Assembly: GCA_947493585.1 (NCBI GenBank)
Contig: CANLRI010000006.1
Coordinates: 25,584 to 89,583, forward strand
Length of the DNA stretch: 64,000 nt
Source: an uncultured Planococcus sp.
GTDB taxonomy: Bacteria > Bacillota > Bacilli > Bacillales_A > Planococcaceae
Direction of reading: 5' to 3'
Shown here: positions 56,152 to 64,000 of the stretch, piece after piece
How the letters are laid out: each line of letters opens with the position of its first letter
Numbering within the stretch: the first letter of the stretch is position 1
Made by a program: the position numbers and the translations under genes
The notes under the pieces: generated by a model
The model's input: the letters and a program-made list of their open reading frames with translations, nothing else
Database searches by the model: none
Told to the model about the DNA's origin: nothing

Positions 56152-57033
56152 TTGGCTGAAACAGCAGCAGACAAGCAGGAAATGCAAAAAGTCGCCGGCC
56201 CGTGGAAAGAGGCATGGCGCGGATTCCGCAAAAGTAAAGTCGCGGTCGTTGGCATGGGCATCGTCATTTTCTTTATTCTCTTGGCGATCTTCGGACCATT
56301 ATTTACACCGCAAGGCATCAATGAACAAAATCTTTCCCAGCGGCTTCTGCCTCCTTCCAGCGATCATTGGATGGGAACAGACGATTTTGGCCGCGATATC
56401 TTATCGCGTGTCGTATATGGGGCCCGCATCTCGCTTTGGGTTGGATTCTTGGCGGTTATCGGTTCGGTAGTTGTCGGCAGTATTCTCGGTATTTTAGCCG
56501 GCTATTACGGGCGCTGGGTCGACACCATCATTTCTCGCCTGTTCGATATCATGTTGGCATTCCCGAGTATCCTTCTTGCGATCGCGGTGGTATCGGTTCT
56601 TGGGCCGTCACTGCGCAATGCATTGATTGCGATTGCCATCATCAACGTGCCGAACTTCGGGCGCTTGATTCGGTCGAAGGTATTGAGCATCAAGGAAGAT
56701 GAATACATCATGTCGGCCAAAGCGATCGGCATGAAGGATAACCGCATCTTGGTTTCGCATATTTTACCGAACTCCATGGCGCCGGTTATCGTCCAAGGCA
56801 CGCTCGCGATTGCGACAGCGATCATTGAAGCGGCGGCACTCGGCTTTCTCGGGCTCGGGGCGCAGGCGCCTTCCCCTGAATGGGGCAAGATGTTAGCTGA
56901 TTCCCGGTCCTATTTGACCAATGCCCCTTGGACGATGATTTTCCCGGGTGTAGCAATCATGTTGACTGTACTTGGCTTTAACTTAATGGGAGACGGGCTG
57001 CGTGACGCACTCGATCCAAGAATGAAATCATAA
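56152..57033 (+). CDS. Peptide ABC importer permease (DppC/OppC)
   Basis: The 293-residue protein has an OppC-type N-terminal cytosolic stretch, then WRGFRKSKVAVVGMGIVIFF, MGTDDFGRDILSRVVYGAR (family signature) and the EAA loop EDEYIMSAKAIGMKDNRILV. TTG 56152 with GGGAGGAG upstream is the start. It completes the importer; a terminator follows 3 bases after the stop. No regulator gene is linked. Confidence 0.94.
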   Translation: MAETAADKQEMQKVAGPWKEAWRGFRKSKVAVVGMGIVIFFILLAIFGPLFTPQGINEQNLSQRLLPPSSDHWMGTDDFGRDILSRVVYGARISLWVGFLAVIGSVVVGSILGILAGYYGRWVDTIISRLFDIMLAFPSILLAIAVVSVLGPSLRNALIAIAIINVPNFGRLIRSKVLSIKEDEYIMSAKAIGMKDNRILVSHILPNSMAPVIVQGTLAIATAIIEAAALGFLGLGAQAPSPEWGKMLADSRSYLTNAPWTMIFPGVAIMLTVLGFNLMGDGLRDALDPRMKS

Positions 57034-57035
57034 GA

Positions 57036-57068
57036 AAAACGCCCGGAAATTTTCCGGACGTTTTTTTA
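57036..57068. terminator. Terminator of the peptide importer operon and ygaE-like gene
   Basis: AAAACG-CCGGAAA and TTTCCGG-CGTTTT pair, with T run on + and A-rich flank. Confidence 0.85.
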
Positions 57069-58151
57069 TATGGCGTTTTCGATATCACTGTCGACTTCTT
57101 CGCTATGGTAATTATGGTATGCAATGATCAACAGATCCAAATGTTCCAAATGCTCTTCGTAATCGAGAAGGGCAGAAAGCACGTGCATCAAATGGTAAAC
57201 CGAAAATTCGTCTTCTTCGACTTCGGTCGATAAATTGATTTCCTTGACGAAAATCGACATCACTTCATTGCGCTTTAACACCGCGTCCGGACCCGAACTT
57301 TCGCTATGTTCCGGGCGGATTTTTCCAATGTATTTCATATAAAGCTGCTCGTGATAGCTCGCCAAGCTCTCAAGCCGTTCCTGCACCATCATATGGAATT
57401 GTTCGGGCAAATCCCGTAGTTCATTCTCATACCGGTTCAAGCGCCGTAGAACTTCCAGGCTTTTTTTCGAAGTGGCGATCATCTGTCTATAGAGTACCAG
57501 CTTGCGTGCTTTTGTATACTGCTGTTTTTTCGTATAACTGCGTTCTTCTTTATAAAATGAATACCATTGATCCACTTTCACCAGTTTCTCGGTCAATTTG
57601 TCGATATCTTCTTTTACCGAGGAATGATCGGATGCATGGCGAATCGAAATCCGGATCCACCGGATGACATCTTCGCTGACAGAATGAATCGACTGGAATA
57701 AGCGCGTTTCGTATTTGGGCGGCAAAAAAATCATATTGACGATAAAAGCCGATAAGATGCCCAATAAAACCGTCAGAAAGCGTAAAGAAGCGAAGATCAG
57801 AAAGTCATCCGACTGCGAATCCATGATGATGATCAAAGTTACCAATGTCAGGGGTACTGTATTTTCCAGTTTTAATTTCAGCATGATGACGATCGCTAAG
57901 ATAGCGGCGACGCCAATCGTCAAATAGTTCGGCCCGAGCGTTAACACGAAGATAACGGCAATCGAGGCCCCGATTAAATTGCCATACACTTGGTCGAGCA
58001 AGGTCAGGTATGACCGGTAAATGGAAGGCTGTATAGCAAAAATTGCTGCTACTCCCGCAAATACCGGTGTCGGAAGTTCCAGAAGCGTCGCCAGAAACAA
58101 GGCGAGTGAGATAGCGATACCGGTTTTGAATATGCGCGCGCCGAGTTTCAT
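57066..58151 (-). CDS. Aromatic acid exporter (FUSC/YgaE-like) family membrane protein
   Basis: The 361-residue protein has an N-terminal block of about six membrane spans (FKTGIAISLALFLATLLELP, FAGVAAIFAIQPSIYRSY) and a long cytosolic helical half, the ArAE/FUSC layout. A substrate is not known for the Bacillales members. ATG 58151 follows AAAGGAGG. It lies 33 bases behind gsaB on the same strand, and B. subtilis also has ygaE next to gsaB, so the two probably form one transcript. Confidence 0.9.
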   Translation of the reverse strand: MKLGARIFKTGIAISLALFLATLLELPTPVFAGVAAIFAIQPSIYRSYLTLLDQVYGNLIGASIAVIFVLTLGPNYLTIGVAAILAIVIMLKLKLENTVPLTLVTLIIIMDSQSDDFLIFASLRFLTVLLGILSAFIVNMIFLPPKYETRLFQSIHSVSEDVIRWIRISIRHASDHSSVKEDIDKLTEKLVKVDQWYSFYKEERSYTKKQQYTKARKLVLYRQMIATSKKSLEVLRRLNRYENELRDLPEQFHMMVQERLESLASYHEQLYMKYIGKIRPEHSESSGPDAVLKRNEVMSIFVKEINLSTEVEEDEFSVYHLMHVLSALLDYEEHLEHLDLLIIAYHNYHSEEVDSDIENAI

Positions 58152-58184
58152 CGGCCAACACCTCCTTTAGGGAGAAATCTGTTT

Positions 58185-59471
58185 TTATAACTGGGCAAAT
58201 GCATGTTCGACTGCCCGGATCGACGTATCGATATCTTCCTCTGTATGTTCAGTGGTCAAGAACCAAGCTTCGTATTTGGAAGGTGCTAGGTTGATGCCTT
58301 GTTCAAGCATTAGTTTGAAGAACCGTCCGAACATTTCGCCGTCCGTCGCTTCCGCTTGTTCGTAATTTTTCACTTTTTGATCGGTGAAATAAATCGTCAA
58401 AGCTCCCTTTAACCGATTGATGGTGATCGTGATGCCATGCTTCTCAGCAGCAGCCAAAATTCCTGCTTCTAGACGTTCACCCAGATGGTCCATTCGCTCG
58501 TAAACGCCTTTTTCTTGCAGTACTTCGAGACACGCGATGCCTGCTTGAATTGAAGCGGGATTGCCGGCCATCGTCCCTGCCTGGTAAGCGGGTCCGAGCG
58601 GGGCAACAGTTTCCATGATTTCTCGCTTCCCGCCGTATGCACCGATCGGCAAACCGCCGCCGATGATTTTTCCGAGCGCCGTCAAGTCCGGCTCAAGGCC
58701 AAGCAAATTCTGCGCACCTCCGTAATGGAAGCGGAAAGCCGTGATGACTTCATCATAGACAATCAAAGCACCTTTCTCTTTCGCCAGCGCATGGACGTCT
58801 TCAAGAAATCCTTCTTGCGGTTCAACGATGCCGAAGTTGCCGACGATCGGCTCGACAAGGATGCAGGCGATTTCGTCTCCCCAACGCTCTATCGCTTCTT
58901 TGAATGCTTCCGGATCATTAAATGGAATCGTGATTACTTCATTAGCGATCGATTTCGGGACGCCTGCTGAATCAGGAGTACCGAGTGTAGCAGGGCCAGA
59001 ACCGGCAGCAACGAGCACTAAGTCGGAATGGCCGTGGTAGCATCCAGCGAATTTCATGATTTTGGTGCGCCCTGTGTACGCGCGTGCCACGCGGATAGTC
59101 GTCATGACGGCTTCGGTGCCACTATTGACGAAACGTACTTTATCCATGGCAGGCATCGCTTGTTTCAACATTTTAGCGAATGTCACTTCATGCTTCGTTG
59201 GGGTGCCGAATAACACGCCGGTTTTAGCCGCGTGCGCAATGGCTTTGGCGATATGTGGGTGGCCGTGTCCTGTGATGATAGGGCCGTAAGCAGCTAGATA
59301 ATCGATGTATTTATTGCCATCCACATCATAAAAGTAAGCTCCTTTTCCATAATCCATCGCGATGGGCGAGCCGCCCCCTACAGCTTTATAAGAGCGGGAA
59401 GGGCTGTTGACCCCACCAACTATATGTTGCAGCGCTTCTTGGTGCAATTGTTCGGAAATCGAGTGATCCAT
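58185..59471 (-). CDS. gsaB: Glutamate-1-semialdehyde 2,1-aminotransferase
   Basis: The 428-residue protein is a class III PLP aminotransferase: [56 protein letters not shown] and the PLP lysine in [15 protein letters not shown]. It makes 5-aminolevulinate for heme. Its position between ygaE and bcp matches gsaB of B. subtilis, the second copy next to hemL elsewhere. AGGAGGCAT precedes ATG 59471. Confidence 0.95.
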   Translation of the reverse strand: MDHSISEQLHQEALQHIVGGVNSPSRSYKAVGGGSPIAMDYGKGAYFYDVDGNKYIDYLAAYGPIITGHGHPHIAKAIAHAAKTGVLFGTPTKHEVTFAKMLKQAMPAMDKVRFVNSGTEAVMTTIRVARAYTGRTKIMKFAGCYHGHSDLVLVAAGSGPATLGTPDSAGVPKSIANEVITIPFNDPEAFKEAIERWGDEIACILVEPIVGNFGIVEPQEGFLEDVHALAKEKGALIVYDEVITAFRFHYGGAQNLLGLEPDLTALGKIIGGGLPIGAYGGKREIMETVAPLGPAYQAGTMAGNPASIQAGIACLEVLQEKGVYERMDHLGERLEAGILAAAEKHGITITINRLKGALTIYFTDQKVKNYEQAEATDGEMFGRFFKLMLEQGINLAPSKYEAWFLTTEHTEEDIDTSIRAVEHAFAQL

Positions 59472-59589
59472 AAAATGCCTCCTAAAATAATCTATTCCCT
59501 ATTGTAGACAAAATCAGCCGCAAACGCCAAAGAAATTGAAAGTAATGAAACCGTCCGGTACGATAGAAGAAAGAAAAGGAGTGATGGAT

Positions 59590-60066
59590 TTGGCTACACT
59601 AGAAGGATTGGCAGCACCTGACTTCACATTGCAAAATGAGCAAGGCGAAACAATTTCCCTTTCGGACTTTGCAGGGGAAAAATATGTCGTGCTCTATTTT
59701 TATCCGAAAGACATGACACCAGGCTGTACGACTCAAGCCTGCGATTTCCGCGATGCCGAAAAGGATTTCTCAGATCTTAACGCAGAGATTTTGGGTGTCA
59801 GTGCAGACTCCAAAGAACGCCATCAAAAATTCATCGACAAGCACGGCTTACCGTTTTCACTCCTCGTTGATGAGGATCACCAAGTGTCCGAGGCTTACGG
59901 GGTTTGGAAACTGAAGAAAATGTACGGCAAAGAATTCTGGGGCATCGAGCGCTCGACATTCTTGATCGACCCGACAGGTACCGTCATCAAGGAATGGCGT
60001 AAAGTCAAAGTGAAAGAACATATTGAAGTAGTGTTGGAAACTATAAAAACAATCAGCGGTAAATAA
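59590..60066 (+). CDS. bcp: Thiol peroxidase / peroxiredoxin of the BCP type
   Basis: The 158-residue protein has APDFTLQNEQGETISLSDF, the active site MTPGCTTQACDFRD (peroxidatic Cys and resolving Cys five residues on) and ERSTFLIDPTG. It reduces hydroperoxides with thioredoxin in the cytosol. TTG 59590 has AAAGGAG eight bases upstream; ATG 59584 is too close to that site. It is divergent from gsaB and followed by a dehydrogenase, a PduO-type gene and perR. Confidence 0.94.
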   Translation: MATLEGLAAPDFTLQNEQGETISLSDFAGEKYVVLYFYPKDMTPGCTTQACDFRDAEKDFSDLNAEILGVSADSKERHQKFIDKHGLPFSLLVDEDHQVSEAYGVWKLKKMYGKEFWGIERSTFLIDPTGTVIKEWRKVKVKEHIEVVLETIKTISGK

Positions 60067-60081
60067 GAAAGGGAGAATCTA

Positions 60082-61023
60082 ATGGAAGTCCTATTCACAT
60101 TTGTGCCGAGAGAGAATCAGCAAGAACGGCTTCTAGCCGAATTCCCTGAAGTGAATTTCCGCTTCTTATATAAGAACAAGTCATTTTTGCCGACAGCAGA
60201 CATTGTTGTCACTTACGGAGAAGATTTAACAGAGGAAGATATCGACAGTGCCGAAAACTTGAAGTGGATCATGGTGGCAAGTGCAGGTATCGAAAAAATG
60301 CCCCATGCAGCCATTGCTGAAAAAGAAATTATTGTCTCGAACGTCAAAGGAATCCACAAAACGCCAATGGCAGAGTCGGCCTTAGCGCATTTGCTGTCAC
60401 TTAAACGCTCACTGCCATTTATTTATGAGAGCCAGCGCAATGGCGAATGGAACCGCAAAACTAAATCATCCGAACTGGCTGGTTCTACGGCTGTCCTGTT
60501 CGGTCCTGGTGCGATCGGTTCAGAAATAGGCCGCTTGCTTCAGGCATTCAGCGTCCGGACAATTGGCTGTAATCGTTCGGGAAACGATGCTGAGTATATG
60601 GATGAGATGGTTTCTTTTGAAAATGCATTAGCCGTTCTTCCGGAGGCGGATATTGTCCTATCCGTATTGCCGAGCACAAAGGAAACTTATCATCTATTGA
60701 AGAAAGAACATTTTCGTGCGATGAAAGAGGATGCGATTTTCATGAATTTAGGTCGAGGAGATCTGGTCGAAGATGCAGTCATACTCGAAGCGGTGGAAAA
60801 TGGCGAAATTGGCCACGCTGTATTGGATGTTTTTGAAGAAGAGCCACTGCCGGCAGACCATCCATATTGGAAGATGGATAATGTGATAGTCTCCCCGCAC
60901 GTTTCGAGCCACTCTGGAAAATACGTCGAGCGCGCATTAGATGTTTTCATTCCGAATTTACATGCTTGGCTCGAAGGCGATAAATCACCATCAAATCCAG
61001 TGGATATGAAAAGGGGTTATTAA
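60082..61023 (+). CDS. D-2-hydroxyacid dehydrogenase
   Basis: The 313-residue protein has the D-isomer-specific dehydrogenase layout: substrate lobe with MVASAGIEKMP, Rossmann VLFGPGAIGSEIGRLL, and catalytic Arg (NLGRGDLV), Glu (VFEEEPLP) and His (VSPHVSSHS). It resembles the phosphoglycerate-dehydrogenase-like subgroup often called YoaD; its true substrate is unknown. It begins 15 bases after bcp with AAAGGGAG. The PduO-type gene follows after two bases, so the three genes form one transcript. Confidence 0.9.
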   Translation: MEVLFTFVPRENQQERLLAEFPEVNFRFLYKNKSFLPTADIVVTYGEDLTEEDIDSAENLKWIMVASAGIEKMPHAAIAEKEIIVSNVKGIHKTPMAESALAHLLSLKRSLPFIYESQRNGEWNRKTKSSELAGSTAVLFGPGAIGSEIGRLLQAFSVRTIGCNRSGNDAEYMDEMVSFENALAVLPEADIVLSVLPSTKETYHLLKKEHFRAMKEDAIFMNLGRGDLVEDAVILEAVENGEIGHAVLDVFEEEPLPADHPYWKMDNVIVSPHVSSHSGKYVERALDVFIPNLHAWLEGDKSPSNPVDMKRGY

Positions 61024-61025
61024 AG

Positions 61026-61577
61026 ATGAAGATTTACACGAAAACAGGAGATAAAGGAACCACTTCACTCGTATACGGCAGCCGCGTTAAAAAAAATGAC
61101 CCGCTTGTCGAAGCATACGGGACTTGCGATGAAGCAAATACAATGATCGGTCTCGGCGTAGGGCATTTGAATGGCGAATTTTTTGAGCAAAAAGAAGCTC
61201 TTTGTGAAATCTTCCATCAGATCCAAACGATTCTTTTCCACGTTGGAGCCGAATTGGCTACGCCAGCAGGTAAAGAAGTGAAATGGAAGCTCGAATCTGA
61301 GCATATCACTCAACTGGAAAAATGGATCGATGAATATGATGCAGAACTGCAACCGCTCAGCAATTTCATCTTGCCTGGTGGCCATCCTGCAGGAGCGGCA
61401 TTCCATGTAGCCCGCACAATTGTGCGCCGCGCTGAGCGCAATGTGATAGCGATAGGGGAAGGAGTCTCACCTAATGTATTGGCTTATTTAAACAGGCTCT
61501 CTGATTTTCTGTTCGTCGCCGCACGGTTCGTCAATCAGCAACTGGGTTCCAAAGAAAAAGGGCTACATGCCGAATAG
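61026..61577 (+). CDS. Cob(I)alamin adenosyltransferase, PduO type
   Basis: The 183-residue protein has the PduO ATP-binding N-terminus KIYTKTGDKGTTSL, VEAYGTCDEANTMIG and the C-terminal IVRRAERN...YLNRLSDFLFVAAR. It adenosylates cobalamin at cobalt. B. subtilis YvqK is the nearest named relative. No other cobalamin gene is close, so it may serve salvage. ATG 61026 lies two bases after the dehydrogenase stop. A terminator follows. Confidence 0.92.
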   Translation: MKIYTKTGDKGTTSLVYGSRVKKNDPLVEAYGTCDEANTMIGLGVGHLNGEFFEQKEALCEIFHQIQTILFHVGAELATPAGKEVKWKLESEHITQLEKWIDEYDAELQPLSNFILPGGHPAGAAFHVARTIVRRAERNVIAIGEGVSPNVLAYLNRLSDFLFVAARFVNQQLGSKEKGLHAE

Positions 61578-61587
61578 TGAACATTTT

Positions 61588-61623
61588 AAGCAGCCGGGCT
61601 TCATGCCCTGCTGCTTTTTGTTT
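61588..61623 (+). terminator. Terminator of the bcp operon
   Basis: AGCAGCC-GGGC and GCCC-GCTGCT form a bulged stem, then TTTTTGTTT. Confidence 0.75.
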
Positions 61624-61680
61624 ACGCTAATAATTACAGCAAGTGGAATAAACAGAAAACTAGCGTCCTATAGCGATTTC

Positions 61681-61710
61681 TTGACATGCTGAGGTTTTTT
61701 TAGGTACACT
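61681..61710 (+). promoter_or_regulatory. Promoter of perR
   Basis: TTGACA (61681-61686), 18 bases, TACACT (61705-61710). Confidence 0.75.
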
Positions 61711-61712
61711 AA

Positions 61713-61727
61713 TTATAACGATTACAA
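61713..61727 (+). promoter_or_regulatory. PerR box candidate
   Basis: TTATAAC-G-ATTACAA fits the Bacillus PerR box TTATAAT-N-ATTATAA at 12 of 14 informative bases. It covers the probable transcription start of perR, so PerR likely represses itself. Confidence 0.65.
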
Positions 61728-61760
61728 TGTAAGAATATATATGAAGTGAGGTGCCCAGCG

Positions 61761-62204
61761 ATGTCTGAAGCCCAATTGAAAGATGCACTCGATACGTTGA
61801 AGTCTACAGGTGTTAGAATTACACCACAACGTCATGCGATTTTGGAGTTTATGATCCATTCTACATCGCATCCAACAGCAGATGATATTTATCGTGCGCT
61901 TGAAAAAGCCTTTCCTAATATGAGTGTTGCCACCGTTTACAATAACTTACGTGTTTTTAAAAAAGCGGGATTGGTAAAAGAATTAACTTATGGGGATTCT
62001 TCAAGCCGCTTTGATTTTGTTACACACGATCATTATCATATGATCTGTAACGAATGTGGAAAAATTGTCGACTTCCACTATCCTGGATTGGATGAAGTGG
62101 AACACTTGGCGTCCCATGTAACGGGCTTCCAAGTAGATTACCATAGATTGGAAATTTATGGAACGTGCCGCGATTGTTATAGCGAATCAGCTAAAGCGCA
62201 ATAA
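61761..62204 (+). CDS. perR: Peroxide-responsive repressor PerR
   Basis: The 147-residue Fur-family protein has the winged HTH ([28 protein letters not shown]), the regulatory His in [10 protein letters not shown], the metal-binding THDHYHM and the structural zinc cysteines in CNECG and CRDC. It senses H2O2 by metal-catalysed His oxidation and represses peroxide-defence genes. ATG 61761 has GAGGTG upstream; ATG 61746 precedes that site. The bcp-perR-ygzB-ygxA-rrn order equals B. subtilis ygaF-perR-ygzB-ygxA-rrnD. Confidence 0.96.
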   Translation: MSEAQLKDALDTLKSTGVRITPQRHAILEFMIHSTSHPTADDIYRALEKAFPNMSVATVYNNLRVFKKAGLVKELTYGDSSSRFDFVTHDHYHMICNECGKIVDFHYPGLDEVEHLASHVTGFQVDYHRLEIYGTCRDCYSESAKAQ

Positions 62205-62239
62205 AAAGAATGCCCACCGATCCGGTGGGCATTCTTTTC
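62204..62239. terminator. Terminator shared by perR and the YgzB gene
   Basis: AAAAGAATGCCCACCG pairs perfectly with CGGTGGGCATTCTTTT around ATC. Confidence 0.95.
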
Positions 62240-62593
62240 TTATAGTTGTGGCTTTTTCTTATTATATTCTTCGTCGAATTCTTTGCCTTCAAGGGAAGGG
62301 TCCATAGTCAACGGTTCATTGCAATGCATACAGATATCTACACGTCCGAGCATCTTAGTATGTCGTTCGCAATTCGGGCACTGCACAGGCACTGTCTTCA
62401 TTGATAGCAGGCCGATCCAAGCATAGACACCAGTGCTTCCGATAATAGCAATAACACCAAGCAGCATAAAGATGACCATTACAACCGGTTGATTACGGAA
62501 ATAGATACCGACATACATAATCACAATGCCGATGAAAATCAATGACAAAGCGAAGGTCCGAATGCGGTTGATTTTATTTTTGTAAGATTTCAT
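62240..62593 (-). CDS. YgzB family membrane protein (UPF0295)
   Basis: The 117-residue protein has two membrane spans ([35 protein letters not shown]) followed by a cytosolic zinc-ribbon-like part with CPNC and CMHC pairs. UPF0295/YgzB has no known function. GGAGGAACCG precedes ATG 62593. Position between perR and ygxA matches B. subtilis. Confidence 0.92.
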   Translation of the reverse strand: MKSYKNKINRIRTFALSLIFIGIVIMYVGIYFRNQPVVMVIFMLLGVIAIIGSTGVYAWIGLLSMKTVPVQCPNCERHTKMLGRVDICMHCNEPLTMDPSLEGKEFDEEYNKKKPQL

Positions 62594-62780
62594 GAGCGGT
62601 TCCTCCTTGCGTCCATCATACTATATCATAAACTATCGTAAAAAGGGTTAAGCTAATTCCGTTAAAGGAATATAAGAGAAATATGTCGAAATAAAGAAAA
62701 ACGCCTTAGAATATTTGCATGCCTAGAGCATAGAGGGCACTATAAAACACATAAAGATAGACTGCAGGGAGTGACGACGG

Positions 62781-63647
62781 ATGGAACAAATACTGAGACC
62801 GCTATATCAAGAGCGCGCGAGCCAGGAAACAACGCTCGGTGTCATCCTAATAGAGAAGAGAGAAGACATCAGCCCAATTACAGATACATTCGATTCAATT
62901 CTTCTGATCATTACAAAAGAAAATGAAACACCGGTTTTCACAAAACATTATACGTACATGGATAAAAAAGCAGCAATGCATATCATCACAGAAAAGCAAT
63001 TGCACAAATGGCTTCTATTGGGAACAAACCGCAAAATTGTAGACTGGCTCTTTAATGGCCGAGTCATATATGATCGCAACGAATTTATGGAAAATCTCAA
63101 AACTGAATTAAAGGAATATCCTTTCTACGGTAGAAAGATCAAAATGGGACTGGAGTTTGCTAAACTGATCCGCCGTTATCTCGAAGGCAAAATGTTCTTC
63201 GAAGAAAAAAACTATTTGGATGCCTATCATCATATGGTGGAATCACTCCACCATTTGGCTCGATTATCAGTTCTTGAGAACGGACTCCCGCCCGAAGTAA
63301 CGGTTTGGTCACAAGTAAAGAAAATGGAGCCAGCAATCTATAAATTATATGAAGAGCTTATCTCGAGCGATGAGCCGATTGATAAGCGTTTGGAGCTTTT
63401 GTTTTTAGCTAGTGAATTCTTCATTCATTCGCGCACGCAAGATGGATCGCAGCATATTCGTGAAGTAATGGAGAAGCAAAGTAGCTGGACGATTCAGGAA
63501 TTGCACGAACAGGAAGAGCTAAAAAACTATTCTTCCAATCTTGAAGTGCTAATTGAGTTCTTAATCGAAAAAGATTTAGTTGCAATCAATGGCGTAAAGA
63601 CAAAAAGTGAAGGTATTTACCATCGTTATTATTCAAACAAGCGTTAA
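62781..63647 (+). CDS. Nucleotidyltransferase-like protein (YgxA)
   Basis: The 288-residue protein begins with a degraded nucleotidyltransferase fold (LGVILIEKREDISPITDTFD, then DSILLIITK) and continues with helical domains (KMGLEFAKLIRRYLEGKMFF, YHHMVESLHHLARL). It matches YgxA of B. subtilis, upstream of an rRNA operon; function is unknown. GGGAGTGACG precedes ATG 62781. A hairpin follows before the rrn promoters. Confidence 0.9.
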   Translation: MEQILRPLYQERASQETTLGVILIEKREDISPITDTFDSILLIITKENETPVFTKHYTYMDKKAAMHIITEKQLHKWLLLGTNRKIVDWLFNGRVIYDRNEFMENLKTELKEYPFYGRKIKMGLEFAKLIRRYLEGKMFFEEKNYLDAYHHMVESLHHLARLSVLENGLPPEVTVWSQVKKMEPAIYKLYEELISSDEPIDKRLELLFLASEFFIHSRTQDGSQHIREVMEKQSSWTIQELHEQEELKNYSSNLEVLIEFLIEKDLVAINGVKTKSEGIYHRYYSNKR

Positions 63648-63662
63648 ATGATTTTGCAGACA

Positions 63663-63695
63663 GAAAGCTGACAGGGAGGTCACCCCGTCAGCTTT
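63663..63695 (+). terminator. Terminator of the YgxA gene
   Basis: GAAAGCTGAC and GTCAGCTTTC pair with an inner GGG/CCC; the T tail is weak. Confidence 0.7.
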
Positions 63696-63783
63696 CTTCA
63701 TTATAGCAAGTTGAAGAATAGCAAAGCGCTGGGCAAGAACAGATGTACCTGAAAACAATTTGAGAATTCTTTTGAATTTAGCG

Positions 63784-63813
63784 TTGACAAATAACCGACT
63801 AATGTATTATGAT
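63784..63813 (+). promoter_or_regulatory. rRNA operon promoter P1
   Basis: TTGACA (63784-63789), 18 bases, TATGAT (63808-63813). Confidence 0.75.
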
Positions 63814-63862
63814 ATTACATGTCGCTCGAACAGATTAAGTTTTTTACAATAATAAAAAAGGC

Positions 63863-63891
63863 TTGACTCTTTCGTTCAGTGATGCTAAATT
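63863..63891 (+). promoter_or_regulatory. rRNA operon promoter P2
   Basis: TTGACT (63863-63868), 17 bases, TAAATT (63886-63891). Tandem P1/P2 is the usual rrn arrangement in Bacillales. Confidence 0.65.
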
Positions 63892-63896
63892 ATAGA

Positions 63897-64000
63897 AGTT
63901 GCTCTTGGAGCAGCCGTGAAACTTGAACCTTGAAAACTGAACAGCAAAACGTCAACAATACAGCCGCGAGTGATCGCGGCAAACTTACTGATCAGCTTCG
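63897..64000 (+). other. Leader of an rRNA operon
   Basis: The leader contains CTTGAAAACTGAACAGC, a sequence common before 16S genes and in rRNA spacers of Bacillales, and a perfect hairpin GCCGCGA-GTGA-TCGCGGC at 63963-63980. The 16S gene itself begins beyond the right edge. Confidence 0.75.

Noticed and set aside
63960..64000. Start of 16S rRNA within the window
   Set aside because: The GAGTTTGATCCTGG-type 16S start is absent; only the leader is included.

Overview
The window is chromosomal DNA of a low-to-moderate GC Firmicute of the Bacillales. Protein resemblance (SE1561, YfhJ and DUF1128 families, CydS, psuK-psuG), the intergenic repeat families and gene order point to Planococcaceae, most likely Planococcus or a close relative. 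This is inference from the sequence, not a database result. About 68 protein-coding genes are supported, two of them (cydS and a 46-residue membrane protein) very short. There is one clear pseudogene, one TPP riboswitch, many intrinsic terminators, and the promoter/leader of a ribosomal RNA operon at the right edge. No tRNA, transposase, integrase, phage gene or CRISPR array was seen.

Layout. 1-4.5 kb: end of gatA, gatB, a long non-coding stretch holding two repeat types, a thioredoxin-fold gene and dgkB. 4.5-11.1 kb: Nudix hydrolase, a cytochrome bd oxidase operon with its tiny CydS subunit, a 23S rRNA uracil methyltransferase, a decayed flavodoxin, an AAC(3)-I-like acetyltransferase and small stress/iron-type genes. 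11.2-18.9 kb: amidase, a divergent TetR/EmrB-type efflux pair, a YfmL-like helicase, an M29 aminopeptidase and a secreted SGNH hydrolase. 18.7-29 kb: M20 peptidase, thiamine riboswitch plus thiT, map, pepF, DinB, carbonic anhydrase, an MreB paralogue and a second M29 aminopeptidase. 29-33.8 kb: psuK-psuG, then a flavin monooxygenase/methyltransferase operon ending in a repeat array. 33.8-43.4 kb: yfk-like block (DUF1128, alanine symporter, YtxH, YihY, ZosA-like ATPase, MFS) and a second RlmD-like gene. 43.4-51.3 kb: a block collinear with Bacillus subtilis yfhF-recX-yfhH-yfhJ-yfhP-mutY-fabL-ntdP-ygaD. 51.3-57 kb: complete oligopeptide ABC importer operon. 57-64 kb: ygaE-gsaB-bcp-(dehydrogenase)-(PduO)-perR-ygzB-ygxA, then tandem rrn promoters.

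Much of the window is therefore conserved backbone. The accessory interest lies in the insertions: cydABS, the AAC(3)-I/flavodoxin area, psuKG with a self-encoded HTH and a promoter palindrome, the monooxygenase-methyltransferase pair, the repeat arrays, and an orphan promoter-to-terminator unit near 39.4-39.6 kb. Three sigma-B-type promoter candidates (10.9, 18.9 and 35.6 kb) suggest a scattered general-stress regulon; the one upstream of ytxH agrees with the known sigma-B control of ytxGHJ in B. subtilis. Peroxide control is suggested by a PerR-box-like site just upstream of perR.
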